From Sphingomonadaceae bacterium (GTDB lineage: Bacteria; Pseudomonadota; Alphaproteobacteria; Sphingomonadales; Sphingomonadaceae), in contig JAJUHA010000004.1 in NCBI GenBank assembly GCA_029268145.1, forward strand, positions 1-64,000: a stretch of DNA of 64,000 bases. The letters run 5' to 3'. The notes beneath the pieces were generated by a model, which worked only from the letters and a program-made list of their open reading frames with translations, ran no database searches and had not been told where the DNA came from. Shown piece by piece: positions 26,125-34,940 of the stretch. Each line of letters begins with the position of its first letter. Position 1 is the first letter of the stretch. The position numbers and the translations under genes are program-made.

Positions 26125-27533
26125 CAGGAGGTGCCCCGCGCCAGCGCCGCCGAAAGGGTCAGCAGCTGGGCCAGACCCTGGGTGCGGAACCTGTAGCGCC
26201 GCTCGTGGCCGCCACCGGCCGCCTCGGGGGCATCCTCGGCCTGCACCTCGAACAGGTCGGCATCGCGGGCGAGCGCGTCGAGACGGGCCGCCACGGCACG
26301 CGCGTCGCCCAAGTCGCGGGCATCGCCGCTGCGGAGCAGGCCGACCAGATCCTCGGCGGCGAACCAGCCCTCGGGCGTGCCCGAGGCCTTGGCGGCCGCG
26401 ATGAGGAGCGGCATCTCGGCCCGGACATCGGCGCGGGCGAGCGTGCGCTGGACCCGGGCGGGAAGCCCCGCGCTCCACTCGCCGAGCACGGCCTCGGTTC
26501 CGGCGACGACGTCGGTCGTGCCCACCTCCGGGCGCCGGTCGTCGAGCGCGCGCAGCGCCGCCCGCGAGCCGATGAGGCGCACCAGATAGGGCGAGCCCGC
26601 CGCCATCCGCACGACCAGCGCGCGCGCCTCGGGTGCGAAGACGAGCCCGGTGGCCGCCTCGGCCCGCTCGAGGATGGTCGCCATGTCCTCCTCGGCCATC
26701 GGGCCGACGCCGAGCCCGACGATGTTCCGGCGGATGGACGGCGTGAAGCCGACCAGCTCGTCGAGGTTCGAGGCAACGCCCGTGAGCACCAGCTGCACCC
26801 GCGCGGCCCGATCGGACAGATTCTTGATGAGCTCGGCCACGTCGCGCCGGAACGCCGGGTCGCGCACCCGGTCATACTCGTCGAGGATGAGGATGACGCG
26901 GGTGCCGACGATCCTGGCGAACAGCTCGGCGAGTTCCCGCGGGTCGAGCGGGCCGGCGCCCACCAGCTCGGCGAAGCTGCGCTGGTGCTCGCGCTCGTCG
27001 GCCACCGGCGAGACGTCGGCGTGGTAGAGCAGGGGAATCTGCGCTGCGAAGGCACGGAACATGTCGTCGAAGCTCGCCTCGACTCCGCACGAACCGTAGA
27101 GGACGAGATAGCGGGCCTCGCGGGCGGTCTCGGCGAAGACATGGGCAAGGCTGGTCTTGCCGATCCCGCGCTCGCCATAGAGGACGACATGGGCCCGCTG
27201 CTGCTCGATCGCCGCGATGAGGTCGGCGAGCACGTCGCTGCGCCCGGCGAACCGGTCGCGGCTGGTGACCGGCTGCGACGCCGCGAGCGCGTCGGCCAGC
27301 GCGAGCCGTGCCCGCTCGGGGTGGACCCGCCCGGAAAGGGGCCGGACGTCGGCGATCTCCTCGGTCGCGGCAACCGAGAAGCGCGGCAGCCGGCTGACCG
27401 TTGCCGAGGGCTCGGGATCGCCGCCGGTCAGCCGCCGAAGCGACCGCCGGGCGAGGCCGCCGAGGCCCTCGGGCCGACCGGTCGCACCCGGATCCTCCCC
27501 TCCCTGCCGGTCCCGCGACACGCCTACGTCCAT
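26124..27533 (-). CDS. AAA-type ATPase of the EPS locus
   Basis: The protein has about 469 residues. Walker A is GERGIGKTS (residues about 120-128) and Walker B is VILILDEYDR (about 213-222). A sensor-like LVLTGVASNLDEL follows, then a C-terminal helical region. The N-terminal ~90 residues are Arg/Pro-rich. It resembles STAND/AAA_16-type or ExeA-like ATPases; the PEP-CTERM loci of other bacteria often carry an ExeA-like 'PrsE-type' ATPase, but I cannot equate the two. It is first in the minus-strand unit with two glycosyltransferases and divergent from epsL. The start at 27533 is likely but not certain. A role in regulating or powering assembly is inference. Confidence 0.78.
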   Translation of the reverse strand: MDVGVSRDRQGGEDPGATGRPEGLGGLARRSLRRLTGGDPEPSATVSRLPRFSVAATEEIADVRPLSGRVHPERARLALADALAASQPVTSRDRFAGRSDVLADLIAAIEQQRAHVVLYGERGIGKTSLAHVFAETAREARYLVLYGSCGVEASFDDMFRAFAAQIPLLYHADVSPVADEREHQRSFAELVGAGPLDPRELAELFARIVGTRVILILDEYDRVRDPAFRRDVAELIKNLSDRAARVQLVLTGVASNLDELVGFTPSIRRNIVGLGVGPMAEEDMATILERAEAATGLVFAPEARALVVRMAAGSPYLVRLIGSRAALRALDDRRPEVGTTDVVAGTEAVLGEWSAGLPARVQRTLARADVRAEMPLLIAAAKASGTPEGWFAAEDLVGLLRSGDARDLGDARAVAARLDALARDADLFEVQAEDAPEAAGGGHERRYRFRTQGLAQLLTLSAALARGTS

Positions 27534-27654
27534 CCTCCAGCCGTCCTTTCTTCCCCTAGCGACAATCGGGCCCGAACTCAAAGCCATGTGGAATGCCCGG
27601 AAACGGTCGCGGCAGCGGCGCCTGTCATGTTGCCCTCTCACGGTCCAGCACCAA

Positions 27655-27668
27655 AAAGGTTAACCTTT
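27655..27668. promoter_or_regulatory. perfect palindrome AAAGGTTAACCTTT in the divergent AAA/epsL promoter region
   Basis: The 205-bp gap between the AAA ATPase (start 27533, minus) and epsL (start 27739, plus) contains a perfect 14-bp palindrome AAAGGTTAACCTTT. It is AT-rich against a GC-rich background and is the only strong symmetric element in the gap. Its position suits an operator for one or both divergent units. No sigma-54 -24/-12 element is present here, unlike the PEP-CTERM promoters. Function is inferred from position only. Confidence 0.5.
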
Positions 27669-27738
27669 CGGCTCCCTCCATTGCCTCCCGCGCGGCACTG
27701 CGGCTAAGGCGCTCGCGTTCGGGGACGATCGAGGGGAC

Positions 27739-29454
27739 ATGGGACGTGGTGTCGTGACCTGGCAGGAAGGCTTGACCCGGGAAGGTCCGGACCAGCTTGC
27801 GGCCTTCACCCTCCGGCTGGCCCGGGCCGGGCTGCGCGGCGGCACGGCCGGTCTTGCCGGGGTCGCCCTTCTGGCTGCGCCGGCGGCGTGGGCGCAGGTC
27901 CCCTCCTCTGCGACCCCGTCCGCGGCGCCCGCTTCCCCGTCTGCCGCCTCTCCGCAGGATGCCTCCACCCCGCCGGATGGCGACCCGGATGCCGAGGCGC
28001 CCGATTCCGAGACCGTCCAGCCGGTCGGCCTGGAGCCCATCGCCCCGATCCGGACCTTCGAGCCGGTGCCGATCCCCGAGGGCATGGCGCCCCCCGGCGT
28101 GCGGACCACGCCCTACGAACCCGGTGCCCTGCCGCCCGTTCCCCAGCCCGGCCCGCCCGTGGTCGACGCGAGGCCCGGCGCGCGCGTGGCGCCGGGGCTG
28201 CCGGGCGCGGCCGATGCCGGCTACGTGGTGGTCGATCCGCAGCGGGTCTTCGGGGCCGACGCGCTACCCGCCATCGGGGCGAGCGTGGTCCAGGCCGCCG
28301 GGTTCACGCTCGCCGCGCGGGTCGAGGCCCGCTACGATGACAATTTCCCGCGGGTCGACGGGGACCTGCCGCCCGGCTCGCTCCTCGAGTCGAAGGAGGA
28401 GATCAGCGTCACGCCGACGGCGAACGTCGGCTTCGGTCGCCAGGTCAATCGGCAGTTCTTCTTCTTCACCTCCTCGGTCGGGCGGACCCTGCGCCTGAAG
28501 AACGACGGCTTCGATGCCGACCGGGTCCAGATCGACGGCGGCTGGGACTGGCGGGCCGGATCGGCGTGCAGCGGCCGCATCTCCGGGGGGTGGTTCAACG
28601 GCGAGACACGGGCGTCCGACCAGCTGGTGCGGACCAATCTCATCAACAAGTCGACCAACTTCTTTTCCAGCGCGACCTGCAACCTGCCCAGCCGGCTGGT
28701 GCCGGGTGTCAGCGCCTATGTCGGCAAGAGCAGCTTCACCGACAATGTCGGCGGCATCAACGCGCTTTCGAATGCCGAATTCTGGGGCGTCACGCCGTCG
28801 CTGGGCTATGCATTCTCGGCGCGCGGCCAGGCGGGCGTGCAGGTCAGCTACCAGAATGCGAGCTTCCCCAACCAGCCGCTCGACCCTGCGCTGTTCCCGC
28901 CCGGCGAGGCGCCACCGCCAGGCACGGTCAACGGAGTGGAAAGCGCGGGCGTGTCGGGGTTCGTCACCTATCGGCTCTCGCGCCGCCTCGCCGCCAATGC
29001 CAGCGTCGGCTATGCCAAGACCAGGTCGCGGAACCCCCTGGTCGACGAGTTCGCCGGCTGGACCGGCAGCCTCGGCCTGAACTACGCCGACCGGCGCTGG
29101 GGCGCGTCCGTGACGATGAGCCGGGGCGTGTCGCTCGGCCGCGACAATCTCGCCAACTTCGTGGTCGAGACCAACCTGAACCTGGCCGGGTCCTACCGGC
29201 TGCGCCCGCGCGTCACGCTGCTGGGCGGGATCGATCTCAGCGACATCGATCGCCGCGGCGTTGGCGGTGGAATCGGCGGCGCGGTCGACTTCGACGACCG
29301 CACCCAGCGCTACTTCACCGGAACGGACGTCAGGCTGACCGAGCGCGTCACGCTCAACTTCTCCTATTTCCACGAGGTCCGCGAGGCCGAGCTCTTCGCG
29401 CTCAAGGCCAATTCGGACCAGGTCGCCGGATCCCTCCGGTTCGCCTTCCGGTGA
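27739..29454 (+). CDS. EpsL-type outer-membrane beta-barrel protein
   Basis: The 571-residue protein has a long N-terminal leader with a hydrophobic stretch (TAGLAGVALLAAPAAWA) and a cleavage site after WAQ. A Pro/Ala-rich, probably disordered region of ~130 residues leads to a C-terminal barrel of amphipathic strands (LAARVEARYDDNF, FFFFTSSVGRTLRL, ending VAGSLRFAFR). Size, EPS-locus position and the RYDDN-containing first strand match the EpsL family, the presumed outer-membrane pore of EPS export. It is the first plus-strand gene of the export block. Confidence 0.85.
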   Translation: MGRGVVTWQEGLTREGPDQLAAFTLRLARAGLRGGTAGLAGVALLAAPAAWAQVPSSATPSAAPASPSAASPQDASTPPDGDPDAEAPDSETVQPVGLEPIAPIRTFEPVPIPEGMAPPGVRTTPYEPGALPPVPQPGPPVVDARPGARVAPGLPGAADAGYVVVDPQRVFGADALPAIGASVVQAAGFTLAARVEARYDDNFPRVDGDLPPGSLLESKEEISVTPTANVGFGRQVNRQFFFFTSSVGRTLRLKNDGFDADRVQIDGGWDWRAGSACSGRISGGWFNGETRASDQLVRTNLINKSTNFFSSATCNLPSRLVPGVSAYVGKSSFTDNVGGINALSNAEFWGVTPSLGYAFSARGQAGVQVSYQNASFPNQPLDPALFPPGEAPPPGTVNGVESAGVSGFVTYRLSRRLAANASVGYAKTRSRNPLVDEFAGWTGSLGLNYADRRWGASVTMSRGVSLGRDNLANFVVETNLNLAGSYRLRPRVTLLGGIDLSDIDRRGVGGGIGGAVDFDDRTQRYFTGTDVRLTERVTLNFSYFHEVREAELFALKANSDQVAGSLRFAFR

Positions 29455-29562
29455 CCTGCGCTGGAACCTGCCCGCTGCCGGCGCGCGCGCGTGGCGCCTC
29501 GCCCATCGGGTCCGGCCGGATCGCGTCGCCCCGTCACGCCTCATCGAGCCCTGGAGTGGATC

Positions 29563-30453
29563 ATGTCTGAGACCATCGCACCCGTTGGGACCGCGTCAGC
29601 CGCGCCGCGGCTTCGCGGCAGCATCACCCGGCCGGGCCTTGCCCTGGCGCTTCTCCTGGCGCCGGTCGCCGCGCCCGCCCAGCCCGCCCCAGCCCAGCCC
29701 GCACCGGCCCAGCCCGCCCTGGCAGCACAGCCGGCGCGGGCCTCCTCCTACCAGGGCTATGTGTTCGGCCCCGGCGATGCCGTCGCGGTCACCGTCTATG
29801 GCCACGACTCCTTCAACGTGACCACCCGGATCAAGCCTGACGGCACCATCTCGATGCCGCTGGTCGGCCAGATTCCGGCTGCCGGCCGCACCGTCGTCAC
29901 CCTCGCGGCCGACATCAGCCGGCGCCTGACCGAGGCGAAGCTCCTCAAGGAGCCGATCGTGAATGTCGAGATCGGCGACTATCAGTCGCGCACCGTCCGG
30001 GTGGTCGGCCAGGTCCAGAAGCCGGGCATCTACCCGCTCGACCAGCCCTACACCCTGCTCGACATCCTGCTGAAGGCCGGCTGGGTCCGCGGCGACGGGT
30101 CGCGGGAGATCATCGTCCGGCGCGGCGGAGTGGCCGAGGAGCAGAAGATCAGCATCGATGCCGTGCTGAAGGGCGACCCGGCGGCCGACATCCGGCTGGA
30201 GCCCGGGCTCACCATCGTCGTGCCGGAGCCCGACATCGTCTATGTGATGGGCGGGGTGATGCGCCCCGGCGGCTATCCGCTGATGGAAGGCATGACCGTC
30301 GGCCGCGTCATCAGCATGGCCGGCGGTGCGGCGCCGGGCGGCAACGCCAGGCGGTTCCAGCTCGAGCGCAACGGGCAGCGGGTCCGCGACGCAACGCCCG
30401 AGACTCCGGTCAGGCCCGGGGATGTGATCACGCTGCGATCGGCGGGCTTCTGA
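29563..30453 (+). CDS. polysaccharide export protein, Wza/EpsA type
   Basis: The 296-residue protein has a signal sequence ending APAQ, then a short repeated Ala-Pro-Gln stretch. The Poly_export domain follows (YVFGPGDAVAVTVYGHDSF, RIKPDGTISMPLVGQIPAAGRT) and then SLBB-type domains (VRVVGQVQKPGIYPLDQPYT; VYVMGGVMRPGGYPLMEGMT). The mature protein has no lipobox Cys, unlike E. coli Wza. It should form a periplasmic part of the EPS export channel. The ATG at 29563 follows CTGGAGTGGATC. The gap to the next gene (235 bp) is long for an operon and contains a tandem repeat. Confidence 0.92.
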   Translation: MSETIAPVGTASAAPRLRGSITRPGLALALLLAPVAAPAQPAPAQPAPAQPALAAQPARASSYQGYVFGPGDAVAVTVYGHDSFNVTTRIKPDGTISMPLVGQIPAAGRTVVTLAADISRRLTEAKLLKEPIVNVEIGDYQSRTVRVVGQVQKPGIYPLDQPYTLLDILLKAGWVRGDGSREIIVRRGGVAEEQKISIDAVLKGDPAADIRLEPGLTIVVPEPDIVYVMGGVMRPGGYPLMEGMTVGRVISMAGGAAPGGNARRFQLERNGQRVRDATPETPVRPGDVITLRSAGF

Positions 30454-30525
30454 GGCCCGGGCGGGGCTCCAGCGGCCCGACCAGGGAATCGGGTTGCCGC
30501 CTGCCGGCGCGCAGTCCAAGGGGGA

Positions 30526-30560
30526 TTAACCGGTTGGCAAGGTTTAACCACTTGGCAAGG
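30526..30560. repeat. two tandem 17-bp repeats (18-bp period) upstream of epsF
   Basis: TTAACCGGTTGGCAAGG (30526-30542) and TTAACCACTTGGCAAGG (30544-30560) differ at two bases and are spaced by one T. The 18-bp period is close to two helical turns, so a dimer of a DNA-binding protein could contact both on nearly the same face. The element lies 128 bp before the GTG of epsF in a 235-bp gap. A regulatory role is inferred. Confidence 0.5.
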
Positions 30561-30688
30561 ATGACGCGGGTGCAAAAGCGCGCTAACGGGGCGGGGATGG
30601 CAGCGGAGGGTTCCGGATCGCTCTCGCCGGGGAGGATCCGTCGTCCGGGCGTTGTCGGGCCCACCTGCGGCATTGATGGAGGACAGGC

Positions 30689-32098
30689 GTGAACCTCATC
30701 CAGTTTCTCAGGATCTTCTGGGCGCGCCGCTGGCTCGTGCTCGGCACGGCGCTCGCCTGCTTCGTCGCGGCGACGCTCGTCGCCTCCGCGCTGCCCAAGC
30801 GCTACGGGGCGACGGCACGGCTCCTCATCGACACGATGCAGTCCGACCCGGTCACCGGTTCGGGCCTCACCATGCGCGACACCCGGCCCTACATCTTCAC
30901 CCAGACCGAGCTGATCCGCGATCCGCGCGTCACCGGTGCCGTGGTCGACCGGCTCGGACTTGCCAATGATCCGGACACCATCGCCGCCTACCAGGCGTCC
31001 GGTTTCCGCGAGGAGGACGGGGGCATCCGGCGCTGGCTCGCCAACCAGATCGCCCAGCGCGTGTCGGCCGGGCAGGTCGGGGCAACCTCGATCTTCGAGA
31101 TCCGGGTCGAGGGGCCGACGCCCGAATATGCCAAGGCGGTGGTTGGCGCAGTGCGCGACGCCTATGTGCAGGAAGTGCTGCGGATCAAGACCGACGCTGC
31201 CGGTCGCACCAGCGCCTGGTATGCCGAGCAGGCGGAGAAGGAGCGGCAGCTGCTCGAGCAGGCCGAGGCCCGCCGCAACGCCTTCATGAAGGAGAACAAC
31301 ATCACCCTGACCGCCGGGCCGGGCAGCCCCGACGTCGAGATGGCGAAGCTGCAGTCGCTGCAGAATGCGCAGGCGGCGCTGCGCGGCACCTCCGGCACGG
31401 CGCTCGCCGCGACCGGCGAGGCGCTGCCCAATGTCGCCGCCGACCAGCTGCGGGTGCAGCTTGCAGCGATCGAGGAGGAGATTGCCCGCGCGTCCGAGCA
31501 GCTGGGGCCCGAGCACCCGGCCTTCAAGGCGGCGCTGGCACGCAAGCGTGCCGTCGAGATGCAGCTGGCCAATGCCACCCGGCAGCAGGAGGCGAGCCGC
31601 GCCGCTTCGGCGAACATCGCCCGCGGGTCGCTGACCCAGCTCGATGCCGAGATCCGGGCCCAGCAGGCGGTCGTGCTCGCCCGCAAGCCGATCTATGACC
31701 AGCTGGTGGCGCTCGACCGCGAGGTCGAGCTGCGCCGGTCGCAGTATGAGCGCGCGCTCGCCCGATCGGCCGACCTTCGCCTGGTTTCCGACGTCTCCGA
31801 GACGTCCTTCGTGATCCTCGGCGACCCGATCGCCGAGCAGACGCCCTCCTATCCCAAGATGGGGCGGATCATGACGCTTGCCGGCATCTTCGGGGTGCTT
31901 CTCGGGCTGATGGCGGCGCTTGCTGCCGAGTTCATCGCGCGCCGCGTGCGGGGCGCCGAGGATCTGGCCTATGCTACCGGGGCTCCGGTGCTGGTCTCGG
32001 TCGGGACGCCCCCGCCCTCTCCGGTCCGGCTCCAGCTCCGCCGCCTTCTCGGGCGGCGCACGGACCGCGAAGACGACAGCGAACTGCAGGCGATCTGA
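30689..32098 (+). CDS. EPS chain-length determinant protein, EpsF type
   Basis: The protein has 469 residues with an N-terminal membrane helix (WLVLGTALACFVAATLVASAL) and Wzz domain (RYGATARLLIDTMQSDPV). A long periplasmic coiled-coil region runs to about residue 380 (repeated QLEQAEARR-type heptads). A C-terminal second helix follows (IMTLAGIFGVLLGLMAALAAEF). It belongs to the polysaccharide co-polymerase family that sets polymer length and partners the cytoplasmic ATPase encoded 3 bp downstream. A GTG start with GGAGGACA upstream is used. C-terminal Tyr clustering is absent, as in EpsF-EpsG pairs. Confidence 0.92.
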   Translation: MNLIQFLRIFWARRWLVLGTALACFVAATLVASALPKRYGATARLLIDTMQSDPVTGSGLTMRDTRPYIFTQTELIRDPRVTGAVVDRLGLANDPDTIAAYQASGFREEDGGIRRWLANQIAQRVSAGQVGATSIFEIRVEGPTPEYAKAVVGAVRDAYVQEVLRIKTDAAGRTSAWYAEQAEKERQLLEQAEARRNAFMKENNITLTAGPGSPDVEMAKLQSLQNAQAALRGTSGTALAATGEALPNVAADQLRVQLAAIEEEIARASEQLGPEHPAFKAALARKRAVEMQLANATRQQEASRAASANIARGSLTQLDAEIRAQQAVVLARKPIYDQLVALDREVELRRSQYERALARSADLRLVSDVSETSFVILGDPIAEQTPSYPKMGRIMTLAGIFGVLLGLMAALAAEFIARRVRGAEDLAYATGAPVLVSVGTPPPSPVRLQLRRLLGRRTDREDDSELQAI

Positions 32099-32101
32099 AC
32101 C

Positions 32102-32998
32102 ATGGCCGACACCCCCGAACTTGCCACCGTGGCGCAGGACCAGGCCCCGCGCGAGCTCGTCCCCATGGGGGATGCGCTGCTCCAGACCGGGATGCTCTCC
32201 GACGAGGATGCCCGTCGAGTCGCCGAGCACCAGGCCCGCACCGGCCTCGATTTCGACCGGGCCGCGGTCGACCTCGCGCTGGCCACGCCCGAGGATGTGG
32301 CGGAAGCGCGGGCCCAGCTCGAGGGCAGCCTGGCGCTCAGCCTGGCGCCCTCGTCCGAGGTCTCGGACGAGCTCGTCGTTCTCTCTGACCCGGCGAGCCC
32401 GCGCGCCGAGGCGATCCGGCTGCTCCGCACCCAGCTCATCTCCCAGCATGTGAGCGCGGGCCGCCGGGCCCTGGCCGTGTGCGCGGCGGTCGATGGTTCG
32501 GGCGCGACCTACATCGCCGCCAACCTGGCGGCCGCCCTTTCGCAGGTCGGCTACAAGACGCTGCTGGTCGACGCCAATCTCCGCAATCCCAGGATTGACG
32601 CGATCTTCGGGATCGATCCCAGCGGGCCGGGCCTCACCTCCTATCTTGCCCTCCAGGCCAATCGGCCCGAGCGGGTCATCTATCCCAATGTGCTGCCCAA
32701 TCTCTCGATCATCCCTGCCGGGCCGCCCGTGGCGCGGCCGCAGGAGCTGCTCTCGGGTGCGCGCTTCCGCGCCGGGGTCGACATCGTCCTGCGCGAGTTC
32801 GACGTCGCCATCTTCGACACGCCGGCAACCAACGAGAATGCCGACGCGCTGACGGTTGCCGGGGTTCTCGGCTATGCCCTGGTGGTTGCCCGGCGGGACA
32901 AGGCCTTCGTGAAGGACGTCCAGGCGCTCGCCTCCCAGCTGGCGGCCGCGCGGGCAACGGTCGTCGGCTCGGTCCTGAACGACTATCCCGAACCCTGA
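32102..32998 (+). CDS. EpsG-type (CpsD/CapB-like) ATPase with altered P-loop
   Basis: The 298-residue protein is the cytoplasmic partner of EpsF. Residues about 15-85 resemble the GspE N-terminal-like region (LLQTGMLSDEDARRVAEHQ). A BY-kinase-type fold follows. The P-loop position reads CAAVDGSGATY (127-137), where the Walker A Lys is replaced by Ala (Ala135). The Walker A' motif is LLVDANLRNP with Asn159 where a second Asp is usual. Walker B is VAIFDTP (Asp239). The C-terminus has no Tyr cluster. Kinase activity is therefore doubtful; a structural or nucleotide-sensing role is possible. Confidence 0.85.
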   Translation: MADTPELATVAQDQAPRELVPMGDALLQTGMLSDEDARRVAEHQARTGLDFDRAAVDLALATPEDVAEARAQLEGSLALSLAPSSEVSDELVVLSDPASPRAEAIRLLRTQLISQHVSAGRRALAVCAAVDGSGATYIAANLAAALSQVGYKTLLVDANLRNPRIDAIFGIDPSGPGLTSYLALQANRPERVIYPNVLPNLSIIPAGPPVARPQELLSGARFRAGVDIVLREFDVAIFDTPATNENADALTVAGVLGYALVVARRDKAFVKDVQALASQLAAARATVVGSVLNDYPEP

Positions 32999-33047
32999 TC
33001 ACCCGACCGGACGGACGGGTTCACCTTTCGACGGGGGCCGCAGGGCA

Positions 33048-33938
33048 ATGCAGGTGGCAATGTCTCGGGTGGATGACGGGCTCAGGGGCTTCGCGGTTCG
33101 CAATCCCGTCCTGCTGCTCGGCCTTCTTGCCGTCGGCATCCCAACCCTTGTCGCCGTCGCCACGCAGAGCTGGACCCGCGAGGAAGGAGTCCACGGCCCG
33201 ATCGTGCTCGCCACCGGGTTCTGGCTCATCTGGCGCCGCGCCGACGAGATCCGTCGCGAGGCCATGCCCGGAAATTTCTGGGTTGCCCTGCTTGGCGTTC
33301 TCGTCGCGTCCGCGATCTATGTCTTCGGCAGGGCCTTCGGTTTCCTCATCTTCGAGGTGGGGGCGCTCTACCTCGCCGGGGTCGCGATCGCCTACAGCCT
33401 CATCGGCTGGCGGATGCTGCGCAGGCTGTGGTTTCCCATCCTCTACCTCGGCTTTGCCGTGCCGCTGCCGGGCTGGCTCCTCGATTCGATCACGCTGCCG
33501 CTCAAGTACCTGGTGTCCGACATCGTCACGCGCCTGCTCCAGGCGGTCGGCTATCCGATCGTCCAGGTCGGGGTGACGCTCTACATCGCCCAGTATCAGC
33601 TCCTGGTCGAGGATGCCTGCGCCGGCCTCAACTCGATCATCAGCCTGACCGCCATCGGGCTCTTCTACATCTACCTGTTCCACAATGCCTCGTGGCGCTA
33701 TGCGCTGCTCCTCGTGGCGCTGGTGCTGCCGATCGCGATCGCCGCGAACGTGATCCGGGTCATCATCCTCGTCCTCATCACCTATTATCTCGGCGACGAG
33801 ATGGCCCAGGGCTATCTCCACGACACTGCGGGAATCGTCACCTTCGTCTCCGCCCTTCTCCTCATCTTCCTGATCGACGGTCTCCTGACCCCGGTCCGGC
33901 GCCTTCTTGCGAGGTCCTCCCATGCTTCGGCGTCGTGA
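33048..33938 (+). CDS. xrtV: exosortase V
   Basis: This 296-residue multi-pass membrane protein has the exosortase catalytic triad: Cys191 in VEDACAGLNSI, Arg237 in ANVIRVI and His258 in GYLHDTAG. Exosortases cleave C-terminal PEP-CTERM signals and probably transfer the protein onward for surface display. The V type in sphingomonads goes with EpsI of V-type and PEPxxWA-CTERM substrates, both present here. Two starts are possible (33048, 33060). It follows epsG by 49 bp and overlaps epsI by 17 bp. Confidence 0.92.
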   Translation: MQVAMSRVDDGLRGFAVRNPVLLLGLLAVGIPTLVAVATQSWTREEGVHGPIVLATGFWLIWRRADEIRREAMPGNFWVALLGVLVASAIYVFGRAFGFLIFEVGALYLAGVAIAYSLIGWRMLRRLWFPILYLGFAVPLPGWLLDSITLPLKYLVSDIVTRLLQAVGYPIVQVGVTLYIAQYQLLVEDACAGLNSIISLTAIGLFYIYLFHNASWRYALLLVALVLPIAIAANVIRVIILVLITYYLGDEMAQGYLHDTAGIVTFVSALLLIFLIDGLLTPVRRLLARSSHASAS

Positions 33939-34623
33939 CCTGGTGTTCGGCTTGCCGCTGGTCGCTGCGGCAGGCGCGGCCTGGGCCCTGAAGCCCCGCA
34001 ACCGCATGAACCTTCTCGGCAACAGCCGCCTCGAGGACGCGATCCCCGAGCGGATCGGCCCGTGGCAGGTGACGCCGTCCAATGCCTTCATCCTCCCCGA
34101 GGCGCGGGAGGGCAGCCTTGCGGCCACCCTCTACGACCAGCAGCTCTCGCGCCTCTACACGGGCGAGGGCGTCATCCCGGTCATGCTCGTCATCGCCTAT
34201 GGCAGCACCCAGAGCGATCTTCTCCAGCTCCATCGGCCCGAGGTCTGCTACCGCGCGGTCGGCTTCTCGATCGACCGTTTCGACCGGGTCGAGGTTCCGG
34301 TGGGGGGCGGCGTGGTGCCCATGCGGGCCCTCACCGCGCGCGCCAACGAGCGCACCGAGCCCATCCTCTACTGGACCCGCCTCGGCGACCTGTTGCCGAC
34401 CAGCAACAACGAGCAGCGAATCATGAAGCTCCGGACCGAGATGGCCGGCTACATTGCCGACGGCGTGCTGGTCCGCCTGTCGACGGTGGCCGAGCCGACA
34501 CCGGACGTGTTCGCCGCCCTCGAGGCATTTGCCCGCGCGCTCCTCACGTCGATGTCCGGCGTTGCGCTCGAGGCGCTGGTCGGCCGGCCGACCGCGCGCG
34601 CGATCGAGAGCCGGGCGGCATGA
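33922..34623 (+). CDS. epsI: exosortase-associated protein EpsI, V-type
   Basis: The protein has 233 residues with a Tat/Sec-like signal (MLRRRDLVFGLPLVAAAGAAWA) and then the EpsI/DUF3485 domain. The domain contains the characteristic periplasmic HRPEVCYRAVGFSIDRF motif with its Cys and the downstream ILYWTRLGDLLP. In many exosortases EpsI is fused to the enzyme; here it is a separate gene overlapping xrtV by 17 bp. The proposed role is as an assembly or acceptor partner of the sorting reaction. The start at 33922 has GAGG upstream; a TTG at 33907 is less likely. Confidence 0.9.
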   Translation: MLRRRDLVFGLPLVAAAGAAWALKPRNRMNLLGNSRLEDAIPERIGPWQVTPSNAFILPEAREGSLAATLYDQQLSRLYTGEGVIPVMLVIAYGSTQSDLLQLHRPEVCYRAVGFSIDRFDRVEVPVGGGVVPMRALTARANERTEPILYWTRLGDLLPTSNNEQRIMKLRTEMAGYIADGVLVRLSTVAEPTPDVFAALEAFARALLTSMSGVALEALVGRPTARAIESRAA

Positions 34624-34676
34624 GCAGACGCTGGCATCGCGGGACGGTCGGCGCGGGCTCGGCCGGCAGGCGCCTG

Positions 34677-34940
34677 TCAGTCGCGGAAGTCGGTGAAGGG
34701 CTTCAGGACCACGTAGATGAAGGCGAGCACCGCGGCGATTCCGCCGGCCGCCACCGCGTGATAGACAAGGTTGCCCTGCTCGACTGCGGCATTGCCGACC
34801 TGGTTGAGGACCGCCAGCGCGACCGAGGCGCCGAGATACTGCCACAGGCTGTCGCGCGCCGGGCCCACGGAGCGCTGCAGGAACAGGACGATGAGGCCGG
34901 CGAAGATTGCAACCGTCACCCAATCGTAGATGGTTTCCAT
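34677..34940 (-). CDS. small membrane protein, probable exosortase V accessory protein
   Basis: This 87-residue protein is mostly hydrophobic. It has two to three helices (WVTVAIFAGLIVLFLQRSV, YLGASVALAVLNQVGNAAV, AVAAGGIAAVLAFIYVVL) and the invariant-looking end LKPFTDFRD. I associate this kind of short protein beside XrtV with the 'XrtV sorting system accessory protein' annotation; that is from memory and not verified. It is the only minus-strand gene between epsL and the PEP-CTERM genes and is divergent from the WcaJ-type transferase. The start at 34940 is the only reasonable one. Confidence 0.72.
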   Translation of the reverse strand: METIYDWVTVAIFAGLIVLFLQRSVGPARDSLWQYLGASVALAVLNQVGNAAVEQGNLVYHAVAAGGIAAVLAFIYVVLKPFTDFRD

